Below are positions 1 through 10,500 of a stretch of DNA of 64,000 bases, piece after piece. The notes beneath the pieces are model-generated. The model did no database searches. It saw nothing but the letters and a program-made list of their open reading frames with translations, and was not told where the DNA came from. A program made the translations under genes and the position numbers. Source of the DNA: Diphasiastrum complanatum (taxonomy: Eukaryota > Streptophyta > Lycopodiopsida > Lycopodiales > Lycopodiaceae); contig CM055109.1 of assembly GCA_029204225.1 (NCBI GenBank), forward strand, positions 45,942,966 to 46,006,965, written 5' to 3'. Numbering within the stretch: the first letter of the stretch is position 1; each line of letters opens with the position of its first letter.

Positions 1-96
1 GAGCTGCGCAATTAGTACACAACTAAGGTACAGAGAAACTCACCTTCGAGAACAGAGAATGGGCTGGCTGTAAAGGTAGATCCAACCACATAGGCG

Positions 97-1020
97 GTGA
101 GACCTATTGCACCCAAAGCTGATGACAGATCATCCACGACAAATCATACGATTGACCGCCCAAGGCCAGCCAAGGGAAGTTACTATCATTCAGAGATGGA
201 TGTCATGAGATGGACGGATGCATTAGCAACTATTGACTGCCAGGCATGTCAATATGAATCAGATCCAGAATCAAATACATCTTCACCCAAATGTTACACT
301 ATGGACACACCAATCACATTTGGGGTGAATATGATAAACGTAGCATGGCTGTCAGCGAAGACGATTGAGAACCCAGTGGACGATGATCTAGTCCCTTGGC
401 AACATGCTCTAACTTATAATAAGGAGATTGAGCTGACTGATGAACAAGTCCTACACCACATGGACCCAGATCGTTACGGAACCAAGAAGGTACCAGCTCA
501 ACCACCACAAAGGTCTGCTATGGCAAAAGTCTCAAGGATCGATCCACCCAAGGCACCTGCGAATAAGAAGAATCAGTTGAAGCAACGCTACAACCAGGTG
601 ATCCGATGGAGTGACCTACCCGAAGAGGCAATAGCTACAGTAGACGTTGATATTCGCAACCATGAGGCGAATGTCACAGTAGTCCCGAAGAAAGACAACA
701 AGGATGAACCCACCAAAATGACATAAAAGGACAAAAAAAAGGTGTTGGATTTCTTGAAGTCAATCAAGTTGGACTTAGATACAGCGTCATCTTCTACACT
801 GGTGACAGAAAATAAAAAAATGACCAGTCGGGCCAAGATCAATATGCTGAAAGAGGAATCTCGACGAGCTCCAGTTCACGAGATGCCTGATACTTTCAAG
901 AATTATACATTGGACAACGTGGTAATCATGATGCCGCAAGCCCAATGAGAATCTGATCAAAGTCAGGCACCAGCGGAACAAGTCTTCGAGGGACCTGCAC
1001 GAACACAACCGATGAATCTT
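97..1020 (+). pseudogene. Unidentified retroelement-like protein fragment
   Basis: A 209-codon ORF (97-726) is followed after a stop by a second open stretch (742-948). The product is hydrophilic and rich in Lys, Asp and Pro, and contains VLDFLKSIKLDL. The order of a charged linker and then an LDFLKSIK-type segment recalls the region before the protease in some plant Gypsy polyproteins, but I see no protease DSG motif, zinc knuckle or RT. It ends just before Copia integrase sequence begins near 1066, so it belongs to a different element or lies across a breakpoint. It could also be an unrelated hypothetical gene. Identity is uncertain. Confidence 0.3.
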
Positions 1021-1065
1021 GCGGAACCATGAGAAGAAGAAAGGATAGTGCATGTGGGAGAGCAG

Positions 1066-1560
1066 TTAACACCCATGTAGTTATGAAGTATTGTATGGCA
1101 AAAAGCCAAATCTTAGTGATTTGAAAGTTTTTGGATGTACTTGTTATGTACATATCCCTTTAGAAACAAGGAAAAAGGAAGATGCCACTTCATTCAAAGG
1201 CATCTTTGTTGGTTAAAGTGAAAATAGTAAAGCGTAAAGGATATTTGATTCTATTACCAAGAAAGTTGTTGTAAGTAGAGATGTACTTTTTGATGATTCT
1301 CTCCAAGCCAAAGGAAAGGTGACTTCCAACAACACTTAACTTGTCAAGGATCATGCTATGGCCGAGGAGGAGCTTCATGAAGATGAAGACCAAGAGGAAT
1401 TTACTCAAAGTCCAAGGGTGACAAGAAGATCAACAAGGACAAGGATTGAGCCATCAAGGCTCACTTTTAGTGACAAAGGGGAGCAAAGGGAAGATTCTTA
1501 ACTACTCAACTCTTATACTTTCTTGACTACTATGCTTGATGAACCAACTAGTTTTGAGGA
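1066..1560 (+). pseudogene. Copia integrase C-terminal fragment and linker
   Basis: The translation contains YGKKPNLSDLKVFGCTCYVH followed by a segment equivalent to FVGYSENSKAYRIFD, with one stop where Tyr is expected, and then VVVSRDVLFDDS. These are the standard conserved blocks at the end of plant Copia integrases. An acidic linker with SPRVTRRSTRTRIEPSRL follows, leading toward the RT. At least three in-frame stops interrupt it. The left edge near 1066 is abrupt. Confidence 0.8.
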
Positions 1561-1578
1561 AGCAAATAAGTCTCAATA

Positions 1579-2301
1579 TTGGAGGAAAGCTACGCAAGTA
1601 GAGTTGCATTAATGGAAAATCAAACTTGGAAGCTTGTTGATCTACCTTATGGAAAGAAGCCTCTTACTTGTAAATGGATATATAGATTGAAATATAATCA
1701 AGATGGTTTCATTCATAAGTATAAACCTAGACTTGTAGCAAAAGGTTTTTTGCAAGTCAAAGGCATAGATTATGATGAAACCTTTGCACCTATTGCAAAG
1801 CTTGTAACCATTAGATTAATCATATGTCTTGCTACTTCTTTCAAATGGGAGCTCTTCCAACTTGATGTGACAAATGCTTTCTTGAATGGATTCTTGGAAG
1901 AGGAAATCTACATGTGCCAACCCGAGGGCTTCATCAAAGATGGAGAAGAAGAGAAGGTGTGTTTCTTGAAGAAGAGTCTTTATGGACTCAAGCAAGCACC
2001 AAGAGCATGGTACTCTAGGTTGCATTCCTATCTTATTTCCATTGGATTTGTTGTAAGTTCTTATGAGCCATCATTGTACTACAAATGTAATGATGGGAGG
2101 ATCATTATCTTAGTTTTATATGTTGATGACATTATACTCACAAAAAAAGATCTAGATGGCATCAAAGATGTAAAAATTACCTTGTCTAGTGAGTTTAAGA
2201 TGGTAGATCTAGGACTTCTAAAAGTTATATTTGGAACAGAACTCACTAGAAGTAATGATTTACTTTCATATGTCAATCTAAGTATGCTAGTTCAATCCTA
2301 G
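1579..2301 (+). pseudogene. Copia reverse transcriptase
   Basis: This 240-codon ORF carries the RVT_2 signature of Copia RT: CKWIYRLKYNQDG, YKPRLVAKGFLQVKGIDYDE, the palm motif QLDVTNAFLNG, KSLYGLKQAPRAWY and the catalytic box LYVDDIIL near 2117-2137. The Asp residues needed for catalysis are present. The frame is lost near 2280, where the sequence equivalent to SKYASSILAKFGM continues in another frame into the RNase H part. A functional polyprotein is therefore not made. Confidence 0.9.
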
Positions 2302-3086
2302 CAAAATTTGGCATGATTGATTGTAAAGGAGTTGAAATTCTCATGGAACTAAGTGTAAAAGTTTCTAAGGAAAGTGATGAAGCATCCTTTGAGGACATTA
2401 CTACCTATAGAATGCTTATTGGTTCCTTGATATACTTAACCATCACTAGACCTGATCTTAGTTTTTGTGTTGGCAAATTGAGTCGATACATGCAAAGTCC
2501 ATTAATATGTCATTGGAAAAGTGCCAAAAGGGTGTTAAGGTACATCTCGGCTACAAAAGACTTTGGCATAGTTTATGAAAGGACTAATATTTGTTTGAGA
2601 GAATACTCGGACTCAAGTCTTGCAGGTGACAAGATGGATAGAAGATCCAGAAGTGCATTTGCTACATTCTTATGTGGAGGAGCTATATCTTGGCTTTCCA
2701 AAAAGCAAGATACCATCTCTCTTTCATCAACAGAATCTGAGTATAAAGCTATGACAACAACAACAAAGGAGGTTCTTTGGATTAAAAGGCTTTTGGAGGA
2801 GCTTCATGTGATCAAGGATGAAGACATTCCATGCATATATTGTGACAATCAAGCAGCTCAACAACTTGCAAACAATCCAATCTTCCATGCTCGAACAAAG
2901 CACATTGAGATTTCACATTATTTTGTGAGGGAGAAAGTGCAAGCAAAGGAGATCAAGCTTATTCATGTTTCATCATCAGATTGCATTGTTGATATACTCA
3001 GCAAGGCATTGTCCAAAGATCCATTTGTAAAATTAAGATTGGCTCTTGGAGTTATAGATAGATCTATGCTAGATTTACCAAGCTAG
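2280..3086 (+). pseudogene. Copia RNase H domain
   Basis: A 257-codon ORF starting at 2313 contains YRMLIGSLIYLTITRPDLSF, the RNase H block REYSDSSLAGD, the Glu-bearing motif SSTESEYKAM, the Asp-bearing motif YCDNQAAQQLANN, then HARTKHIEISHYFVRE and a C-terminal tail ending at a stop. The three acidic catalytic positions (D, E, D) are visible. It is separated from the RT by one frameshift. A short purine tract (gaggag, 3093-3098) precedes the LTR. Confidence 0.88.
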
Positions 3087-3098
3087 AATTTTGAGGAG

Positions 3099-3846
3099 TG
3101 TGAAAAATGCGAAAATTATGCTTGGTCAAGGCCAAATCTATGTAAATAGGATGATTACACATGTGTGGAGCCTGTTCCCACGTGTGAAATAAATGTACAT
3201 GACATGTACCATATTCATATAGGTTGTACATTTGATTTAATTCAAGCTCTAGTGGCTAAAAAGGCCAAAATCTAGTTTTCTAGTCATATGACACATGGCA
3301 TCAATCTATTGATTGCATGAGCCACATCATTAGATTAGGTGCTTCATATAGTAGGAAAATGGACCAAAAGTGCTCAAAATAGAAAGTCTGATCCAAGTGT
3401 CAATTTTGCATGATGATTCATCATATGACAAAGCATCCTCACATGTGTGAGATCTGATGCATGATCAGTACCACGAGCTCCAAGAAATGTATATATAGAG
3501 GCATATTTGGCCATAAACAACAAGCAACACCAATCTTGATTTTGGAAGCAATTTTGTGTCAATCTCTCCATTTGTCTTCAATTGTTTTGATTGATTTGAG
3601 TTTCTATCATAGTGTAACTTGTTTTTAGGCTGGAGTCCGCCACCGTACTCTGACAAGTTTTCACACGTGTGAAACCAGGAAGTACATTTACCTTCATTAA
3701 TGATTGTTCTTGCTAGATTTTCATGCCTAGAATTGATCTAGATTGATCTAAATCTTGTGTAGATTGATAGATCAATTGTATCTAACATCCAATCTTTGTC
3801 GATCATTTTAGAATCCATTCTTGGTCCTATTTTGCAGATTTCCACA
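3099..3846 (+). repeat. Copia 3' LTR (748 bp)
   Basis: It begins TGTGAAAAATGC and ends GCAGATTTCCACA (TG...CA). It matches the reverse complement of 54240-55070 over nearly its whole length, apart from an ~85-bp segment missing here around 3340. It contains a TATA-like tatatata near 3491. CACGTG-like palindromes occur at 3157-3166, 3177-3186, 3440-3449 and 3661-3672. The next five bases are ACATC. Confidence 0.9.
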
Positions 3847-3933
3847 ACATCTACATTTGATGCATGGCAAAATGGAGCCTGTTACTGGATGCGTGTCTTG
3901 ACTCAATAATTGTACGTGCCTAGAACTTGGAAC

Positions 3934-5060
3934 TCATATCTGCTGCATAAACATAATAAAACACAAAAATGCTAAAATAGAAAATTCATGTCCAGTGTCA
4001 AATAAATAGGACTTACATATTCTAACAAACGAAAGTGACAATTGATTAATTTTACAAGTATCCTCCATAATAAGACATGGTGAAATAGGACTTGAAAGCA
4101 ATGGAGATTCATGTTCGAAAACATTTGTATATTTATGTAGGCTAGTATCCAACTTGGTATAACCAAGGATGGAATAAGATTGAAGATCATTTGTTTGAGA
4201 TGTCTCAAATGGTTGAAAATCATAGTCCTTTGAGTCCTCATAGGTCTCAACACTTTTATTCTAGGAATTAGTAGTCCTCTTATGGCACTGAAACCCACGA
4301 TGATTAACTTTGGATATGGTGCAAAGCCCCATATTTGAACCAAAAGAATTAGAGTGTTTGGTAAGTTTCAAATTATGAGGCCAATTATTCTTGAAAGAGT
4401 GTGAGTTGCTCGAGTGTTGGAAAAATGATGATTGTCTTTGATCTTCAGGGGGCAATCTATGGTTTGTGGATTTTTAGTTGATAATTAACATTTCTCTGAT
4501 TCCCGAAATCTTCCAATTGAATTTTGTTGGGAGGACGTTCATTATAACTACGCTAGGTGTTGGAATTGGAACTTGAAAATCGAGAAATTGAATTGAATTT
4601 TGTAGATGATCCGTTTAACCTTGGTTTATTGGAGAATGGTACAAGGTCAATAATGTATTCAACATAGCCAATTAATTCGTGGCTTGCAAATCTTTTGGAT
4701 CGTATTTGAGAATGTCAACGTGAAGTTGAGGTTCAAGTCCAAATATGAAGGCATGTGATTTTTCCGAAGATGACATGTCATCAATTTCAAGTATTAAAGA
4801 TTGAATTGAGTGATGTGGGCTGTAAGGGAACTAATTTGCTCAAGATGTTGAAGATTAGAATGTGCAAAATCAACATTACCTGGGATAAATTATTTTCTAA
4901 ACGCTTTTTCAAAGCATTATGAAGTTATGACTCCCTTGCCTTCCTTGAATTAGCTTAGAGTCCTATTGAAGATTTATAACATACGTATATGATAGTATGT
5001 GGTTCATTGTTGTTCTCGACTTGTCTCCAATCGTAGCCAAGTTGCCTAACAATGGTACCC
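3934..5060 (-). pseudogene. Degenerate Gypsy gag
   Basis: Read on the minus strand from ~5060 downward, the translation gives LEQISSLTAHITQFN followed by a segment like MSSSEKSHAFIFGLEPQLHV and DILKYDPKDLQ. This is the recognisable Retrotrans_gag pattern (a helix, then F..GL.P.....V, then the P..L motif). A basic, Ser/Asn-rich stretch follows and then LCTISKVNHRGFQCHKRT, a decayed CCHC-like zinc knuckle. Stops and frameshifts are frequent. No protease or RT was found next to it. Confidence 0.6.
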
Positions 5061-5079
5061 ATGGGCAACAAAGGCCCCA

Positions 5080-5880
5080 AGCCCTAATGTTGATTTACAT
5101 GGGAAGTGGACATGTAAGAGCCCATTGTGCCCTGACCAAAAATGTGGATACCTATAGGCTCTAATCTTGTTATGTGTGTTGGTGGACATTCAATAGCGTG
5201 GGTGAAAAATTGCATTGGCCTACAATTTGGATATATAAAGCATTATAATGCTATTGAAACCACTGCCATAAACAGATCTATATGTGCCTCTCTTGGGAGT
5301 TGTATCCTTAAGGCATTCTCCCCAAAGATTTGGTTCACATTGCAAACCTTTTTCCATTGAGAGGGTAGTGACTCCAAGGGGACACGAAGGTCCCCATTTG
5401 AGGTGCTTCCACCTGAGGGTGGAAGGGCTTGAAGATGGGACCTTCATTTCATGACGTGAAATCAATCACTACTTGTTTTTGTCGTAACTTTTTTTTACGC
5501 GCATCTTCTATAAATTCCATTGTTTTTCAAAAAATCGGATAGATTCCATTGTCTTTTTTAATAGCCAAAAGTAATTTTGCTTTCGACGAAGAGCGGCGGG
5601 TGGGAGTATTTTGGCTATCCACATAAATATTTTGTCATAAAATTTTATGGTCATGTGTTAATCTTGGCATTGCTTATCTACATGAGAAAATTTTGGTGGA
5701 AGGTGTAAATGGTTGGCCAATTAGTAAGTTTGGCATTTCAATTGATTAACAGCTCAATACCGTTGGATTTAGTGATCCACGTTCAGAATTTGCCACCTTT
5801 TCTCACTTTCAACGATCCAAACGTGCCCAAGTGGCAGTTGTGCTTCGTGGCGAAAATCTAAGTGGTCCAGCGTACAATTT
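5080..5880. other. Intergenic stretch, nothing coding recognised
   Basis: Between the Gypsy gag remnant and the probable RSH leader I see no ORF with a recognisable motif and no RNA gene. The sequence is AT-rich and diverged. Confidence 0.5.
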
Positions 5881-6700
5881 ATAGTGCCATTACGGCCCTT
5901 CGATCGCGCGCAAGAGCGCCACAGGCTGAGATGTCAATTTATCGATATTTGGATCGATCGATCGATCGAGAGATCGAGAGAGAGAGCCAGAGATGATGAT
6001 GGTGATGGTGGAACGGGCCAAGTCTTAGTTTCTGCGATTGCTCCTTTATCATTCATTGTACTTCGCATGTATCTTACGGAAGCACCTTTTGTTTGAGCAG
6101 GACAGGAATCTTGTTCTGAAAATATTGAGAGCTTCTGGTGGTAAGGTGCTGAATTTGAGTCAATTTGGTTTCGACTCTTGCTTCGAAGATATTTCCAAGC
6201 TATGGCATGAATTATAATAGATAGCCGAAACGTTGATGAATGCGTTTTCAAGCTGTGCCGTAATAGATAGCAAAAACATTGACTGCGTTTTCAAGATATG
6301 GCGTATTCGATAGCCAATATTTGAATGCGTTTTCAGTTTTGTAAGTTGTGGTTAAGCTGAGTGTCATTTAGGCTGGTTGTATTTGCTATTGTTTGGTCAT
6401 TCGTAGAGCTTAGGAGAATAATCCTTACCTTGTTTGAGCGAATTCGCTTTATGTTGACATGAGAACATACGATAGTTTTAGATCTGTGGGAGCAGGCCAC
6501 AGATAGAAAGAAAGTTGTGATTTTAAGCAGTTGTTTTTTCCTCCAGATGTAGCTCTTCAAAGTTGTTTATCCACTCGCATATGGAGTTTACACTGGTCAA
6601 TAAAGAAGTTGAAAGATTTTGAACTGGTCTATGGCCCTCTGCCATTCAATTCAAGCAGGAGATACAAATTATTTACAGAAATCAACAAACACACCAGTTG
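5880..6700 (+). promoter_or_regulatory. Probable promoter and 5' leader of the RSH gene
   Basis: The local GC content rises at 5890-6030. A (GATC)n/(GA)n tract (about 5950-5987) sits here, as in many plant 5' leaders. A possible donor (GGTG|GTAAGG near 6139) and a possible acceptor (atttacag, ending 6678) could frame an intron in the 5' leader before the ATG at 6701. All frames are closed upstream. This is inference from position and composition, and the transcription start cannot be placed from sequence alone. Confidence 0.3.
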
Positions 6701-7289
6701 ATGAGGCAGAAATATAATAATGGTCTGCTTGGCGTCACCGTTGACAAAGTAACGTTTAGGATGCAGCAACAGCGGTTTGCTCGTGCATCGGACGTTGCCA
6801 CCGTACCCCTCAACAAAACAAGGTCTATATTGCAGCTGTCAAAGTATCGTGTGACAACTTCTAACACCTACAAATCAGTCAGTGTCAATATTTGCTCAGC
6901 GGAAATATCATCGTTAAGATCTATTCGGTACTCATCACGTCACTTGGAGGAAAAGCGGTTTCGGCAGTTCCTTCATCAGGCAATACCTCCTCACTCTTGT
7001 GGCAGAGTATGGGGGTCAAAGCAGCTTTACGAGGGAAAAATCAGAAGATGCCCCGGAGCTACAACATGTGGCCTTCAGTACGTAGGTCAGCTCGCCATAA
7101 TAAGGGAGCTCATTGCTGCAGGCACAGCAGCTGTAGCAAAATCAACCTCCACTGGTTCGCCTCACGGTTTAGTGCTAGCAACCATTACACAAGCGGCAGT
7201 TGCAGCTGCTGCAGTTGTATATGGTGCTTATATGTCACCGTATGCCGATAATATCATGGGACGAGGGCGAAATCCCTCTGAACAACAAG
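6701..7289 (+). CDS. RSH: RSH exon 1: N-terminal extension
   Basis: Residues 1-196. The ATG at 6701 is the first in frame, after a stop at 6620. A second in-frame ATG lies at 6761 and could be the true start. The first ~85 residues are basic and rich in Ser/Thr, as in a plastid transit peptide. An Ala-rich hydrophobic stretch follows ([14 protein letters not shown] to [16 protein letters not shown], residues ~134-176). I chose the donor AAG|GTTTTT at 7289 because it alone gives phase 1, which exon 2 needs. The donor is weak, so this boundary is less sure than the others. Confidence 0.7.
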
Positions 7290-7463
7290 GTTTTTCTTGA
7301 CTGCCTTCTTAGTCTTTGTTAATGACGCATAACAGTTTTTGAGAATTTTACTTGAAATCATTTACCATCAGCACAGTTTGTAAACTGAAAGTAAAGGTTT
7401 TGAAATTGGTAACAATCTAAAATTTGCATATTAAGGAACCGGAAGGAATTTATTTAAACGAAC

Positions 7464-7512
<49 letters not shown>

Positions 7513-10500
7513 CCCTCCCCCCCTTCCGAAATTGCTGTGGCTGGCGAGGATGTTTAGAGGGTCAACAACAGTTGGCGACTCGTTCGTCTGCCTGTGCTTC
7601 AGAAGCTTTTCTGAGTCTAACTAAAATATGACGTTATCAATCTTAGCGCCTGTTGCAGACAAGCAGCTACCAGAACTAGAGCATGACTAAGTTTGATGCA
7701 TGTTTCTCGGCAGCTTTGGGGGCAAGGTTTTGGTCTTTGTCCGATGCTCCAGTTTGACGTCATTTCTCATGCCTACTTAGCCGTCTCTTTAACATTCGGT
7801 AAAGAATATGGTCCCTGCTCTCAGACACGAAAATTTGAAACCATACAGTTTCTCTTATTAAAGAGGCTTTGCTGTGTTATGAGAAAATTAAGACTTATTG
7901 GTACAAAAAAGCTAATAGAGGAAGTTGAGGAGTTTTGTGATAACGTTCAGAGTTTACAACAACTATCAATCACAGCAGAAGTCCCATCTTGCTGAATTTT
8001 TGCAGTGTGATATTTAGTCATTCATCCTGTACAATGTACATTGACATGAGCTGCGTTGCAATTTGTGAAACATCATAGAATCTATGCAGGTTTTGCATGC
8101 TTACAGATATTGTGTGGTTTTATTATTCTTGTAGTGTTTTGAACACTTGGAAGCTACCACAGTACAATTGCTTTCAATTGTTGTTGTCATATTTGAAAAC
8201 TTTTGTGAGTCATTGCTTGTTGAACAATTGTGTTGTAACCATTGGACTATATTGTCTTCCTTTGTTTGTTCAAATAACATTTTGCTAGGAAGTGAGAAAG
8301 AGGATCGTAGATGGAAAAGTTCTTTTGCTAATTCTATGGGTTACACTAACTTATAGGAAGGGAGTCGTGTTGCATATGAACACCTTTGGAATTTGTCTCC
8401 AACTTTGAGAGAACATGTGTTATTTGCAAATAGAAAAATGAGTGATCTTTTTAAAGAAGAATTATCAATTATCTAAAAAACTGTAATTGCTAGTGGAGGA
8501 TGAGAAAGATAAGATTCCAAGAGAGTCACTATACTCGCTTGTGCCCTAAGCTATGTTACAACATAGAGGACTTTCCTTGGTTTGATTGAATTCTAGTCTC
8601 TAAGACAAACGTACCAATGACATGTATTGGCATTCTTTCATGTCACTTGTCGAAAGTTATTGGTCTTCTTGTTTCTTGTATCAAAGGTCAATCCCATCTT
8701 CTTGGCCATGGTAATAGTTATGTAATATGGACTAATGAATCCCTAGACTTGGGGCCTATATTAATTTGTTGGCCACAAGCCCTTTATTCATGAACCGGCC
8801 AAAAACATTTTTTTTATGCATTTATATTAGAGTAGTCTCTCTAGCAATTGGAAAGACGTCAATTTTTTCCAATTTTCTCTCTCTCGATGCTCTCTCTGGC
8901 CGTTTCTGGCAACCTTTACATTTTTGGGAACGCAGGATTATAGTGCACCTACAAAAGTAGACATGACATCGATCAAAGTTCTCTTTCAAAAGTATTTGCC
9001 TTAGGAAAAATTTTGGGTCAAAAGGGGATATTTTTTTATTCAATGGATGACACCTTTTTGTTCAACATTTGAGTGAATCTCAGTGCTCTATGTTGTCATA
9101 CATGTTTAAAGATCCATTTTTTGTACTTTTTTACTTGCTAGAAATGAAGCCATTGCAAAGTCAAACTTTGGTCAAAATGGAATATTTCGTTTTATGCTCT
9201 ACAAGATTTTGTTTTAGATTCCCTTTGGATCTTTATATTTCATACTTGATGATGAGTTCATAGTTCGACAACGGGAACTTTCTATCAAAAGGTTTTGAAG
9301 GTCAAAGCTTGGTCAAATTAGGAACATGTTTTCCTTTCTGTAGACAATTTTTCTCTTGGCGTGACGTGGATTTCAACATTTTTTTGTTGAGCAACAAGTG
9401 CCAAATTGTATGGCTCATCGATAGGACATCTCTATCTCAGAATATCTCATGTTTAAGTTTCTGCATCTATGAGAGGTTGAATGACAAAGGTTAGCTACTT
9501 ATGGTCATTGTTACCAAGTTTTGGAGGTACTATCACACTTTTATTTTTTTTGCACGTTGTTTATTTTTACAACATATGTGAACAACCTTCATTGCCATCT
9601 AGTGCCTATATTGGAGGCCTCATCTTTACAAGGATTTTGCTTCATATACATTTGGTGATTTTTACTATACATTTCTCACTTTTATAACAATCATTTTCAG
9701 CCTATTGGTATTCTTGTGTGGACATAAGATCTACTTGGGGTGATGACAAGAGTTTGCTCCTCAATAGCTTCTTATCACATACTTTTTCACTAGTTGTGCT
9801 TGAAGCATTCTTATTGCAATTCTTACTTACTATCATGGATGACCTATGAGATTCATGGTTATGACCACGTCCTTCTATATGCCCATGCCCTTGGTTGGGC
9901 TCTCTTGGAGTCAAACTAGATTTGTATAGAACACATTTTTTGGACCTAGATGCGGGAAACTTCTCTACACTGCCCTCCTACTTGGATTCTGGGCTATGTC
10001 ATAGTCTTTGTATTGCATTAGGACAATGTCGAGTATCATCACACTAGCTACGGGTCAGGTAGGACAAATTTAGGGGGAGTCCACGTGAAGATAGGATTTG
10101 GGGCTTATAGGTCAGAGAAACCTTTAATCTTTTAGTGTCCTCTCTACCACAATATTTGCAGGAGATATTATTGCCTCTTTCGGCATCAGCCAATGACTTA
10201 CCACTCCTTGATCTCCTATTCAGACCAAAGATGTGTCTCTATGATGATCAGAGAGATGTCACCTCATACTTCCATTGTTACCCTTTGCGAGAGGATTTTA
10301 CTGTAGAGGATGGTTTGGAGGATGAGGCAGACAAAGCACCCATAGACAATGCAGATAGCATGCTCATGTTATTTGTATTTGATTAAGTTTCAAGATGCTA
10401 GCAAGTTGACATAATAAAGGCTGATAAACTGAGGAATCAAAACGTTCTATAAAAGCAGTATATTGGATGTTTAACTAGCTTCATTTTTTGGGTTGCATCT

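Larger units (their letters stand above)
1066..3846 (+). mobile_element. Copia LTR retrotransposon, 3' half
   Basis: Reading left to right: the integrase C-terminal end, a linker, reverse transcriptase, RNase H, a short purine-rich tract and a 3' LTR. This domain order (integrase before RT) defines Ty1/Copia. The 5' LTR, gag, protease and integrase core are absent. Several stops and a frameshift make it non-functional. Its LTR belongs to the same family as the one at 54240-55070 (-), and both halves have the same 5-bp outer flank, ACATC. Confidence 0.9.

Noticed and set aside
6892-7251. 119-codon ORF overlapping RSH exon 1 in another frame
   Set aside because: The exon 1 frame links in phase to exon 2 and has the transit-peptide and Ala-rich features; this one is a shadow.
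7693-7995. 100-codon ORF in RSH intron 1
   Set aside because: No motif, no fitting splice sites to flanking exons, and alternative starts only; not supported as a gene.
10135-10386. Possible extra RSH exon before exon 2
   Set aside because: Exon 1 joins exon 2 in phase without it, no GT donor in it gives the right phase except at 10313, and related DNA recurs at 48050-48500.
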